26,261 nt of DNA from a virus. The stretch covers positions 1 through 26,261 of the IMG/VR virus record IMGVR_UViG_3300007511_000123, one strand, 5' to 3'. Below are positions 8,631 to 15,460 of the stretch, piece by piece. The notes below the pieces were generated by a model that had not been told where the DNA came from, ran no database searches, and saw only the letters and a program-made list of their open reading frames with translations. Position 1 is the stretch's first letter; each line of letters starts with the position of its first letter. The position numbers were made by a program, and so were the translations under genes.

Positions 8631-8659
8631 TTGACTTTTCAATAAAAGTATGGTATAAT
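8631..8659 (+). promoter_or_regulatory. Consensus sigma-70 promoter for scaffold and capsid genes
   Basis: TTGACT at 8631-8636 and TATAAT at 8654-8659 are separated by exactly 17 bases, with TG two bases before the -10 hexamer region (TGG then TATAAT). This is nearly perfect for the host housekeeping polymerase. Transcription should begin near 8666 and read into the scaffold, capsid and decoration-like genes. It lies in the only sizeable gap (about 90 bases) of the plus-strand morphogenesis block. Confidence 0.85.
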
Positions 8660-8667
8660 ATATTAAT

Positions 8668-8689
8668 GTTAATAAGACTTATTATTAAC
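8668..8689 (+). promoter_or_regulatory. Hairpin at the 5' end of the capsid transcript
   Basis: GTTAATAA (8668-8675) and TTATTAAC (8682-8689) form a perfect 8-bp inverted repeat with a 6-base loop. It begins right at the expected transcription start of the promoter at 8631-8659. A terminal hairpin like this can protect mRNA from 5' decay; as DNA it could instead be an operator. It lies about 28 bases before the scaffold start codon and leaves the ribosome site free. Confidence 0.6.
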
Positions 8690-8717
8690 TATATAAATAA
8701 AGTGAAGGGAGAATTTC

Positions 8718-9476
8718 ATGACCAATGATACTGTGTTTGAGAAAGGTAACGATACGACCAATATTGATACTAACAATAATAACAACGCAATTAATAATGA
8801 TAATAATGGTGTTGTAGATACTTACGTAGGTGAAGGTAAAAAGTATTCTAGTGTAGATGAATTAGCACAAGGATATCAGAATGCTGATGCTTTTATCGAC
8901 AAGTTGAAAGAAGAGAATGCTGAGCTTCGTACTCAACAGACTAAACAGACAACTGTAACGGAAGTACTAGACGCTATTAAAACAGAGCAGAAATCCACGA
9001 ACGGAAGTAGCGATGACCTCTCTACTATAAGTGAAGATGAAGTAGCTAAAATTGCACAACAGACTTACGATCAACAGAAACAATTTGAGGGTGCTAAATC
9101 AAATATCTTGAAAGCAGATAAAATGCTCAAAGATATTTATGGTGATAAAGCTCAAGATATAATGAATAGTAAAGGCTCTGAACTTGGTTTAGGTCCTGAT
9201 ACTCTTCAAGATCTAGCTGCTAAATCACCTACTGCATTTATTAATCTTGTAGCTGGCAATCAAAAGTCTGCTAACGAAACTGCACCCACTACGGGTTCAG
9301 TGAACAGCGACTCATTAGCAAATGTAAATCAACAGACTATTGCACAGAAGGGTACTTATACATGGTACCAAGAGTTGAAGAAAAATAATCCTTCACTTTA
9401 CAACTCTTCATCTGTTCAAAATCAAATGATGGAAGATGCACGTACAATGGGTCGTGATGCTTTTTTTAATACTTAA
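8718..9476 (+). CDS. Capsid assembly scaffold protein
   Basis: A 252-residue acidic, Q, N and K-rich protein immediately before the major capsid gene, the standard site of the scaffold in short-tailed phages. The N-terminus is disordered, with an asparagine-rich run around residues 16-30. The motif GKKYSSVDELAQGYQNAD (40-57), leading into a coiled coil (about 58-75), is characteristic of phage scaffold proteins. The C-terminal part is helical. It should guide prohead assembly and be absent from the mature particle. A good AAGGGAG site precedes the ATG. It is the first gene after the consensus promoter at 8631. Confidence 0.87.
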   Translation: MTNDTVFEKGNDTTNIDTNNNNNAINNDNNGVVDTYVGEGKKYSSVDELAQGYQNADAFIDKLKEENAELRTQQTKQTTVTEVLDAIKTEQKSTNGSSDDLSTISEDEVAKIAQQTYDQQKQFEGAKSNILKADKMLKDIYGDKAQDIMNSKGSELGLGPDTLQDLAAKSPTAFINLVAGNQKSANETAPTTGSVNSDSLANVNQQTIAQKGTYTWYQELKKNNPSLYNSSSVQNQMMEDARTMGRDAFFNT

Positions 9477-9477
9477 T

Positions 9478-9490
9478 TAGGAGGTAATCT
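9478..9490 (+). promoter_or_regulatory. Extended Shine-Dalgarno leader of major capsid gene
   Basis: TAGGAGGTAATCT lies just before the capsid ATG at 9494, with AGGAGG nine bases upstream of it. It matches most of the complement of the 16S rRNA 3' end. The identical 13 bases recur before the decoration-like gene at 10436-10448, which suggests both genes are set for very high translation. Confidence 0.85.
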
Positions 9491-9493
9491 GTT

Positions 9494-10435
9494 ATGGCAG
9501 GTTGGTCTACAGGTAATATGGATCATCTCATTCGTAGTGAGATTTGGTCTAGTGAGTTGAAGGATGTCCTTTTGGATGATCTTCAGGCTCAGGGATATGT
9601 ACGTTGGTTGTCCGAATTCCCAGATGGTAATACATTTACTATTCCATCTATCGGTACTGCAAACGTACGTGATTATAACGAAGGTGATTCTGTTGTATAT
9701 GATGCTATGGATACTGGTGAGTTCCAGTTTAGTATCAGTGAGTACGTAAGTTCCGCAACATACATCACTAACAAGGCTAAGCAGGATTCATTCTATATGA
9801 ATGAGCTTGTATCTAGTTTTGTACCTAAACAGCGTAGAGCTATTGAAGAGAAACTTGAGACTGATATTCTAGCACTCTCCGGTTCTCAGACAGCTTCTAA
9901 CGTTAACTCAATCAATGGTGCAGAGCATCGTTTTGTTGGTACAGGTTCCAATGAAATTATGGCTCCTGCTGATTTTGCAAAGGCTAAGTATGGCTTGAAA
10001 AAAGCTAACGTGCCTATGTCTAATCTCGTAGCTATTGTTGATCCTTCTGTTGGTTATGCTTTGGAGACATCTAGCAATCTAGTTAATGTTTCTAACAACC
10101 CACGTTGGGAAGGTGTAGTAGCTGATGGACTCACTTCCGGTATGCGTTTCGTTAAGAACGTATATGGTTTTGATGTTTATGAGTCTAACTACTTGACTGA
10201 TGCAAACGAAACAATTGGTGGTGTAACTACTGCTGCTGGTAAGGCTAACATGTTCTTCAGTGCTGAAGGATCTGTTACTCCATTTGTCGGTGCATTCCGT
10301 CAGATGCCACAGGTTGATTCCGAGTACAATAAGGATAAGCAACGTGAAGAGTACGTAACTACTACTCGTTATGGTGTTCAGCTTTATCGTCCAGAGAATC
10401 TCGTTTGTGTTCTTACTGATACCGATCAGGTTTAA
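9494..10435 (+). CDS. Major capsid protein
   Basis: A 313-residue protein directly after the scaffold with the best ribosome binding site region in the window, fitting the most abundant virion protein. The N-terminal part (GNMDHLIRSEIWSSELKDVL) and the segment IPSIGTANVRDYNEGDSVVY followed by FQFSISEYVSSATYITNKAKQD have the look of HK97-fold capsid proteins of short-tailed phages: an N-arm, an extended loop and a spine helix. The helix-rich middle (FVPKQRRAIEEKLETDILALSG) corresponds to the spine helix and P-domain. Residue use is even, with no cysteine except one near the end, and the codons are rich in strong, common types. Length is normal for this fold. The HK97 fold itself is inferred. 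Confidence 0.9.
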   Translation: MAGWSTGNMDHLIRSEIWSSELKDVLLDDLQAQGYVRWLSEFPDGNTFTIPSIGTANVRDYNEGDSVVYDAMDTGEFQFSISEYVSSATYITNKAKQDSFYMNELVSSFVPKQRRAIEEKLETDILALSGSQTASNVNSINGAEHRFVGTGSNEIMAPADFAKAKYGLKKANVPMSNLVAIVDPSVGYALETSSNLVNVSNNPRWEGVVADGLTSGMRFVKNVYGFDVYESNYLTDANETIGGVTTAAGKANMFFSAEGSVTPFVGAFRQMPQVDSEYNKDKQREEYVTTTRYGVQLYRPENLVCVLTDTDQV

Positions 10436-10448
10436 TAGGAGGTAATCT
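10436..10448 (+). promoter_or_regulatory. Extended Shine-Dalgarno leader of decoration-like gene
   Basis: TAGGAGGTAATCT here is identical to the leader before the major capsid gene. AGGAGG (10437-10442) is seven bases from the ATG at 10450. The shared sequence points to matched expression of the two proteins. Confidence 0.85.
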
Positions 10449-10449
10449 A

Positions 10450-10935
10450 ATGGGAACTACATGGACAAATGATGATGGTCTTGTCGTACAGTTTGGTACT
10501 CGTACCTCTGAAGACAAGCGTGGCGGTGTTGTAAGTACTGCTGGTAATGTTGAGGAAATGGTCGTAGACTTTGCTTACGATGATCTTCCAGATGGCTCTA
10601 CTGACGGATCTTATACTACCATTCCTTCCGGTGCTATGATTCTTGATGCTTATTTTGAGGTAACTGCCGCGTTTGTTGGCGGTACTTCTTATGACATTGA
10701 TCTCGTAGATACTGCTGGTTCAGCTATTGGTTCTGGCGAAGACAAGCTCTTTGATGCTCTTGTTACCGCTGATATCAACGCTATTGGTGAGCGCAATTCT
10801 GCACGAACTCATGGTGGTACTAACTCTGGTAATGCTCTTGATACTGAGCTTGCTAGTGCTGGTATGCTTAAGGCAGCTGCAACAGGTACGTTTACTGCTG
10901 GCGCAGGACGTATGGTAATTCGTTACATTCCGTAA
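10450..10935 (+). CDS. Putative head decoration or minor capsid protein
   Basis: A 161-residue G, T, A, D-rich protein with alternating hydrophobic strands and no membrane segment or cysteine, typical of small beta-sandwich virion proteins. It begins MGTTWTNDDGLVVQFGTR and sits 14 bases after the major capsid gene with the same strong leader. That location and matched translation signal make a capsid-associated decoration protein the best guess. A tail component is possible but less likely, as the tail adaptor follows only after a strong hairpin. Composition and codon use resemble the capsid gene. Confidence 0.7.
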   Translation: MGTTWTNDDGLVVQFGTRTSEDKRGGVVSTAGNVEEMVVDFAYDDLPDGSTDGSYTTIPSGAMILDAYFEVTAAFVGGTSYDIDLVDTAGSAIGSGEDKLFDALVTADINAIGERNSARTHGGTNSGNALDTELASAGMLKAAATGTFTAGAGRMVIRYIP

Positions 10936-10942
10936 CTAAAAA

Positions 10943-10982
10943 GCAGGGCGTACTAATTATTAATTTAGTTAGTACGCCTTGT
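10943..10982 (+). terminator. Strong hairpin between head and tail genes, possible attenuator
   Basis: GGCGTACTAA (10947-10956) and TTAGTACGCC (10969-10978) are perfect complements around a 12-base loop. The stem can be extended outward to about 14 pairs if two G-U pairs are allowed. No T-run follows, so it is a poor intrinsic terminator. Partial termination, RNA processing or protection of the capsid mRNA 3' end are the likely roles, giving less tail than capsid mRNA. Confidence 0.6.
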
Positions 10983-10998
10983 ATTAATAGGATAAATT

Positions 10999-11751
10999 AT
11001 GGCACAGATGACTCTTCTTGACATGACCCAGAATATCCTGTCAGCTATGGATAGTGATAATGTCAACGATATAGATGCCACACCTGAGTCACAGCAAGTA
11101 GCTACCGTAATCAAAGAAACATACTTTGAGATTATTAATCGTAGAGATTGGCCATTCCTTATGGGGGCTGATCAACTAACAGCACTGGGTGATTCTTCTA
11201 ATCCAACACGTATGCAAATCCCTAGTGGGGTTAGTAAAATATATTGGATTAAATATGACCGTAAGGAAGCAACTGCTGATCCTGAATTAAGTACAGCTAT
11301 TACTTATAAAGAACCTATTGACTTTATAGAATTATGTGATAATAGAGATAGTACAAGTTCAGATGTATTAGTAGTCACAGACTCCAGCGGTATCAAACTA
11401 AATATTCGTAAAGATGATGGTCCTCAATACTGGACATCTTTTGATGACGAATATATCTATTTCGATTCTTATGCTTCTTCATTAGAATCAACACTACAAG
11501 AAAATAAAACCAAGATACATGTTCTTAAAGAACCATCTTGGTCACACACAAATACAACAATACCTGATCTACCTGCTCACATGTTCTCTATGTTTTTAGC
11601 TGAGGCTAAGTCAGTATGTATGCTCAACATTAAACAAATGGAATCAGTTAAGGAAGAGCAGAGAAGTAGAAGAGGTTTAACTAGAATGCAACATGCATCA
11701 TGGAGAGAGAATGGAAAACCAAGAACCCCTAACTACGGTAGAAACAGATAA
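10999..11751 (+). CDS. Tail adaptor (tail tubular protein A-like)
   Basis: A 250-residue protein in the position of T7 gp11, between the head genes and the tail nozzle. The N-terminus is helical (MTLLDMTQNILSAMDSD), followed by EIINRRDWPFLMG at residues 44-56; such an N-terminal helix pair and a DWP motif is typical of short-tail adaptor proteins. The middle is beta-rich (KIYWIKYDRKEA, then EYIYFDSY), and the C-terminus is helical again and basic (LTRMQHASWRENGKP). The protein would form a ring between portal and nozzle. The start has an AGGA site. Its 3' end overlaps the next gene by 41 bases. Confidence 0.8.
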   Translation: MAQMTLLDMTQNILSAMDSDNVNDIDATPESQQVATVIKETYFEIINRRDWPFLMGADQLTALGDSSNPTRMQIPSGVSKIYWIKYDRKEATADPELSTAITYKEPIDFIELCDNRDSTSSDVLVVTDSSGIKLNIRKDDGPQYWTSFDDEYIYFDSYASSLESTLQENKTKIHVLKEPSWSHTNTTIPDLPAHMFSMFLAEAKSVCMLNIKQMESVKEEQRSRRGLTRMQHASWRENGKPRTPNYGRNR

Positions 11752-12028
11752 ACAAAAAAAGAAACCTAGAAAGAAATATGTTAGATCTAGGGAAAATAAT
11801 AGTAAGCCTCTACAGAATACAAAAGCCAAACGACTAGAACAACAGAAGTTATGGCAAGAAGGTATGCGTACCAAGTTTGAAATCAAACGTCTACCTCAGC
11901 TCACTTCCGTTGAGATCGTAACCAAAGGTAATACTAAACTACCTAATAGTTTACAGGGTATGTGGACCGATCATAAAATAGCTCAACGAGCAATTAATGT
12001 TTATATAGAAACTGGATTCAAGGTTTAA
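11711..12028 (+). CDS. Small basic hypothetical protein between adaptor and nozzle
   Basis: A basic protein of about 105 residues. I chose ATG 11711 because GGAGAGAG lies just upstream; an in-frame ATG at 11693 would add six residues but lacks a ribosome site. The gene overlaps the adaptor gene by 41 bases and its stop overlaps the nozzle start by one base, so it is tightly coupled to tail genes. Residues 15-60 are K, R and Q-rich and probably helical or disordered. The C-terminal part (LPNSLQGMWTDHKIAQRAIN) looks folded. It could be a tail assembly factor or minor tail protein; I do not recognise the family. Confidence 0.7.
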   Translation: MENQEPLTTVETDKQKKKPRKKYVRSRENNSKPLQNTKAKRLEQQKLWQEGMRTKFEIKRLPQLTSVEIVTKGNTKLPNSLQGMWTDHKIAQRAINVYIETGFKV

Positions 12029-14556
12029 TGCCACAAGCACAACAAAATAAAAATTATTTCACATTCGTTAAGGGGCTTATTACTGAAGCAAACCCATTAA
12101 CATATCCAGAGGATACTTCTTTTGATGAAGATAATTTTATACTAAAACGTAACGGTAGCCGTGAACGTAGATTAGGTATAGATTGGGAAACTAATAATAA
12201 AACAGCCAATACTGTTGATGTTGTTACTACAATAGGTGGTTCTTCTTTTGATGATTCCGAAATAGAAAGTTATGCTTTTACTACTCATGAATGGAGGGGT
12301 GTAGCTGGTGATGGGAATAAGAATTATACTATTATTCAGATAGGGCCATATCTTTATGTACACGATATGGAAAGATATCCATCTGATAGTACGGATAATC
12401 ATATTATATCTGAAAACAGAATAGATCTAAATATAAGCGGTAACGAATACATAGATCTAACAAACTATGCGGCTCCTGGATTAGCTAGTTCAGTAGGCAC
12501 AAATCCTGTTGATATTGCTTTTGGTAGGGGACGTGCATTTATTACCTGTGCTTGTGTAGAGCCTATTTATCTTGAATATACTACAGCCACAGATACGTGG
12601 TCTGTTGTTCAGTTTGAGTTACAGGTTAGAGATTTTGAGGGGGTAACAGATAACCTAGATTTAGGTGAGCGTCCATCATACCTCTCAAAAGAACACCAAT
12701 ATAATCTACTTAATCAAGGCTGGAAAAACGAGGGTGAGGGTGGTATAGATACACGTAAGATGTCACCACTAGAAGATATTGGAGCGGTTAGTGAAGTAAC
12801 AGTAACCAACGGTGGTTCTGGTTATACCACTGAACCAACCATTGCTTTTACTGGTGGTGCGGGTGCAGATGCAGCAGCTACAGCCACTATACTTAATGGA
12901 GAAGTTATCTCTATTACTGTAACAGAAGGTGGTACTGGTTATACTTCCGCACCTACCATGAGTTTTTCAGGGGGTGGTGGATCCGGTGCAACAGCGACTT
13001 GTGATTATGCTACTGCTGATGACACTCCATCTAAATATCCATCTAACTCTGACTTATGGCAATTAGGTAAATATACAGATCTTGATACAGCATCTAGCAC
13101 CAACGGCCAAGATATCTGGAATACTACACAACTAGATAAATTCAATATAGGTAATGCAACTGCGGCTAAAGGTAGTTTTACTTATGATTTATTTAATATA
13201 AATAGATCTTCTAACGTAGCTGGACTTTCTGATATAACTGAAACATATAGAGCAAGCACAGTAGCTTTCTTTGCTGGACGTGTTTGGTATAGTGGTTTTA
13301 ATTCTGAACGCATTGGTGGTAATGTAGTATTCTCTCAAATTATTCAAAACATAGATCAGCAAGTTGGTTATTGTTTTCAAGCTAACGACCCTACTGCTGA
13401 AGACCTAAACGAAGTACTACCTTCTGATGGTGGTGTTATTGATATTCCAGAAGTAGGACATGTCAATAAGATTATTACTGCAGGTAACTCATTAATTATT
13501 TTAGCTAATAATGGTGTATGGCAAATATCTGGTGGTGATTCAGGCTTTACTGCTGATACTTATGTAGTAAAGAAGGTAACTAATGTTGGTTGCGATTCAC
13601 CAAATAGTGTTATCTTTGCTGAAGGGCTTGTTTTTTATTGGGCTGGTGGTGGTATTTATGTGCTGGAAGCAGATCAAATATCATTAAATCTGAAAGCTAC
13701 AAACATAACACAGAATACTATTCAAACTAAATATAATAATATACCTAGAAATAAAAAGAATAAAGTCTTTAGTATTTATGATGAGAACGAAAAAGTACTT
13801 ATTTGGGGATATAATGATGATGCTGGTGAGGATATAGATTATAAATATACTAAATCAATTATGTATGATTTAAATCTAAAAGCTTTTCATTTACATTCAC
13901 TAGGAACCCTAAACGGAGATAAACCTTTTATTGCTACGGGTCTTTTCTATCATGATCTAACGGTTGGGGGGGTACAACAGAAAAGCACACCTAAGTTCTT
14001 ATCTATAGTGCCTACAGTACCTACTCATGCAACGGATAAACAGTGGAAATATTGTTTTAGTTATATGAAGGATGGAGATTATTTTACAGATTGGAGACAG
14101 TTTGAGATAGATATAAATAGTGCCACTGACGATGCTGTTGCTGGTCATAGTTATACCTCATATTTAGAAACCGCTTATGAGTTAGGCGGTGATGCTATGA
14201 GAAATAAACAAGTTAATTATTTATATATTTATATGACACGTACTGAATTAACAGCTACGGATGGCGTTCTTGATAATCAAAGTGCTGTAGATGTACAAGC
14301 TCGTTGGGAATGGGCTGATGATTCTATAAGTGGTAAATTTACAGATACATTTGACGGTTATAAATATGTACGTCCTTATGTATTATCTTCCACAACAGGA
14401 ACAGTAAACGTGGATTATGGTTATAAGGTTATGGTAACAAAAAATAAAATACGTGGTCAAGGTAAAGCAGTACAATTTAGATTCGCTTCACAAGATAATA
14501 AAGACTGTAAGCTTTTAGGTTGGGCGATACACGCAACAGGAGTAACTATAGTGTAA
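12028..14556 (+). CDS. Tail nozzle (tail tubular protein B-like)
   Basis: An 842-residue protein in the T7 gp12 position, after the adaptor. The N-terminus FVKGLITEANPLTYPEDTSFDEDNFILK (within residues 13-40), then NGSRERRLGIDWE, is the typical start of phage tail nozzle proteins. Most of the rest is beta-rich, as expected for a propeller-like tube tip. Residues about 251-328 hold an inserted glycine-rich domain with two related copies of a motif, NGGSGYTTEPTIAFTGG and EGGTGYTSAPTMSFSGG. The nozzle closes the tail and forms the DNA channel. The start overlaps the preceding stop by one base, and the end overlaps the GNAT start in the same way. Confidence 0.85.
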   Translation: MPQAQQNKNYFTFVKGLITEANPLTYPEDTSFDEDNFILKRNGSRERRLGIDWETNNKTANTVDVVTTIGGSSFDDSEIESYAFTTHEWRGVAGDGNKNYTIIQIGPYLYVHDMERYPSDSTDNHIISENRIDLNISGNEYIDLTNYAAPGLASSVGTNPVDIAFGRGRAFITCACVEPIYLEYTTATDTWSVVQFELQVRDFEGVTDNLDLGERPSYLSKEHQYNLLNQGWKNEGEGGIDTRKMSPLEDIGAVSEVTVTNGGSGYTTEPTIAFTGGAGADAAATATILNGEVISITVTEGGTGYTSAPTMSFSGGGGSGATATCDYATADDTPSKYPSNSDLWQLGKYTDLDTASSTNGQDIWNTTQLDKFNIGNATAAKGSFTYDLFNINRSSNVAGLSDITETYRASTVAFFAGRVWYSGFNSERIGGNVVFSQIIQNIDQQVGYCFQANDPTAEDLNEVLPSDGGVIDIPEVGHVNKIITAGNSLIILANNGVWQISGGDSGFTADTYVVKKVTNVGCDSPNSVIFAEGLVFYWAGGGIYVLEADQISLNLKATNITQNTIQTKYNNIPRNKKNKVFSIYDENEKVLIWGYNDDAGEDIDYKYTKSIMYDLNLKAFHLHSLGTLNGDKPFIATGLFYHDLTVGGVQQKSTPKFLSIVPTVPTHATDKQWKYCFSYMKDGDYFTDWRQFEIDINSATDDAVAGHSYTSYLETAYELGGDAMRNKQVNYLYIYMTRTELTATDGVLDNQSAVDVQARWEWADDSISGKFTDTFDGYKYVRPYVLSSTTGTVNVDYGYKVMVTKNKIRGQGKAVQFRFASQDNKDCKLLGWAIHATGVTIV

Positions 14557-15017
14557 TGATTATATATCGAGAAGAGAGAGCAGAGGACTTGGTAGATGAG
14601 ATTAAATTACACATACATAATCATTGGGAAGAAGTAGAACAATATAAAGATAAGATAAAACTTAATCCTGATTTTAATAAATATATTGAATTAGATAATC
14701 TAGGTATGTTACATGTTGTAACCGCTAGAAGAGAACAGGATTTAAAACTGATAGGTTATTTTATATCAGTAATAATGCCACCATTACATCATAAAGATCA
14801 TTTATTTGCTGTTAGTGATATTATTTATATTGCACCAGAATATCGTGGTAAACTTTTAGGTTTAAAATTAATTAAATATACTGAAAAGAAATTAAAAGAG
14901 AAAGGTGTTTCAGTTCTAAACATAACCATGAAGACACACGCATCATTTGAAAAAATATTAGAACGTATTGATTTTAATAAACAAGAAATTACATATACGA
15001 AATACATAGGAGTATAG
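14556..15017 (+). CDS. GNAT-family acetyltransferase-like protein in T7 gp13 position
   Basis: I start this 153-residue protein at ATG 14556, which overlaps the nozzle stop (TAATG); a longer frame from TTG 14520 is less likely. The fold pattern fits GNAT: beta-rich middle (KLIGYFISVIMPP), then DIIYIAPEYRGKLLGLKLIKYTEKKL (86-112), where the segment after the strand matches the acetyl-CoA pyrophosphate-binding helix R-G-K-x-x-G, followed by VSVLNITMK. T7 gp13, at the same place, is itself reported to be related to GNAT proteins. The role may be acetylation of a host or virion target, or only structural with the fold reused. The first glycine of the motif is replaced, so activity is uncertain. 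Confidence 0.75.
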   Translation: MIIYREERAEDLVDEIKLHIHNHWEEVEQYKDKIKLNPDFNKYIELDNLGMLHVVTARREQDLKLIGYFISVIMPPLHHKDHLFAVSDIIYIAPEYRGKLLGLKLIKYTEKKLKEKGVSVLNITMKTHASFEKILERIDFNKQEITYTKYIGV

Positions 15018-15019
15018 AA

Positions 15020-15460
15020 ATGCAAGCTTTAATGATAGCATCAACAGTAATTGGAGCTTATTCAGCTTACCAACAAGGTAAAGCATCTAAAAAGGCAGCG
15101 GCGGAGACACGTAAAGCTAGGAAAGCTGAGGCTAAAGTGCAAGCTGCTAAAATGGTACGTGAGAAGAAAGATGTTGTTGAGCGAGGTCAGAGAGCTAAGG
15201 CAGTTGCTCTAGCACAAGCAGAAGCAGCAGGTGGTGAAACTGCAATTAGCACACAAACATCTTTACTTCCAGGGGTACAAGGATCTATTACTTCTCAACA
15301 GGGAGAGCAACTATCTTTCCTTGAGGGACAGGATGTTGCTATGGGTCAACGTAATGTAGCTGCAGGTAGAGCTGCCGGTCATCAATCAAGAGCCAACCAG
15401 TGGGGAGCTTATGGTTCTATGGCTGGTACTATTTTCTCGGGCGCACAAGCTCTAGCATAA
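15020..15460 (+). CDS. Internal virion protein, gp14-like
   Basis: A 146-residue protein in the position of T7 gp14. A short hydrophobic N-terminal helix (ALMIASTVIGAYSAY, residues 3-17) is followed by a K, A, R, E-rich coiled-coil helix to about residue 70. Glycine and glutamine-rich segments follow, ending in another hydrophobic stretch (YGSMAGTIFSGAQALA). This layout, an amphipathic or membrane-active protein with an alanine-rich helix, fits the small ejected proteins that open a path through the outer envelope. The ATG has an AGGAG site. The stop overlaps the next start by one base, so the giant protein downstream is coupled to it. Assignment is by position and composition. Confidence 0.7.
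   Translation: MQALMIASTVIGAYSAYQQGKASKKAAAETRKARKAEAKVQAAKMVREKKDVVERGQRAKAVALAQAEAAGGETAISTQTSLLPGVQGSITSQQGEQLSFLEGQDVAMGQRNVAAGRAAGHQSRANQWGAYGSMAGTIFSGAQALA

Noticed and set aside
14520-14555. Longer start (TTG) for the GNAT-like gene
   Set aside because: The added codons lie within the nozzle gene; ATG 14556 overlaps the nozzle stop in the same way as neighbouring gene pairs.
15400-15459. Upstream ATG for the giant internal virion protein
   Set aside because: The added 20 codons overlap the preceding gene and look unlike the acidic N-terminus; ATG 15460 overlaps the preceding stop directly.
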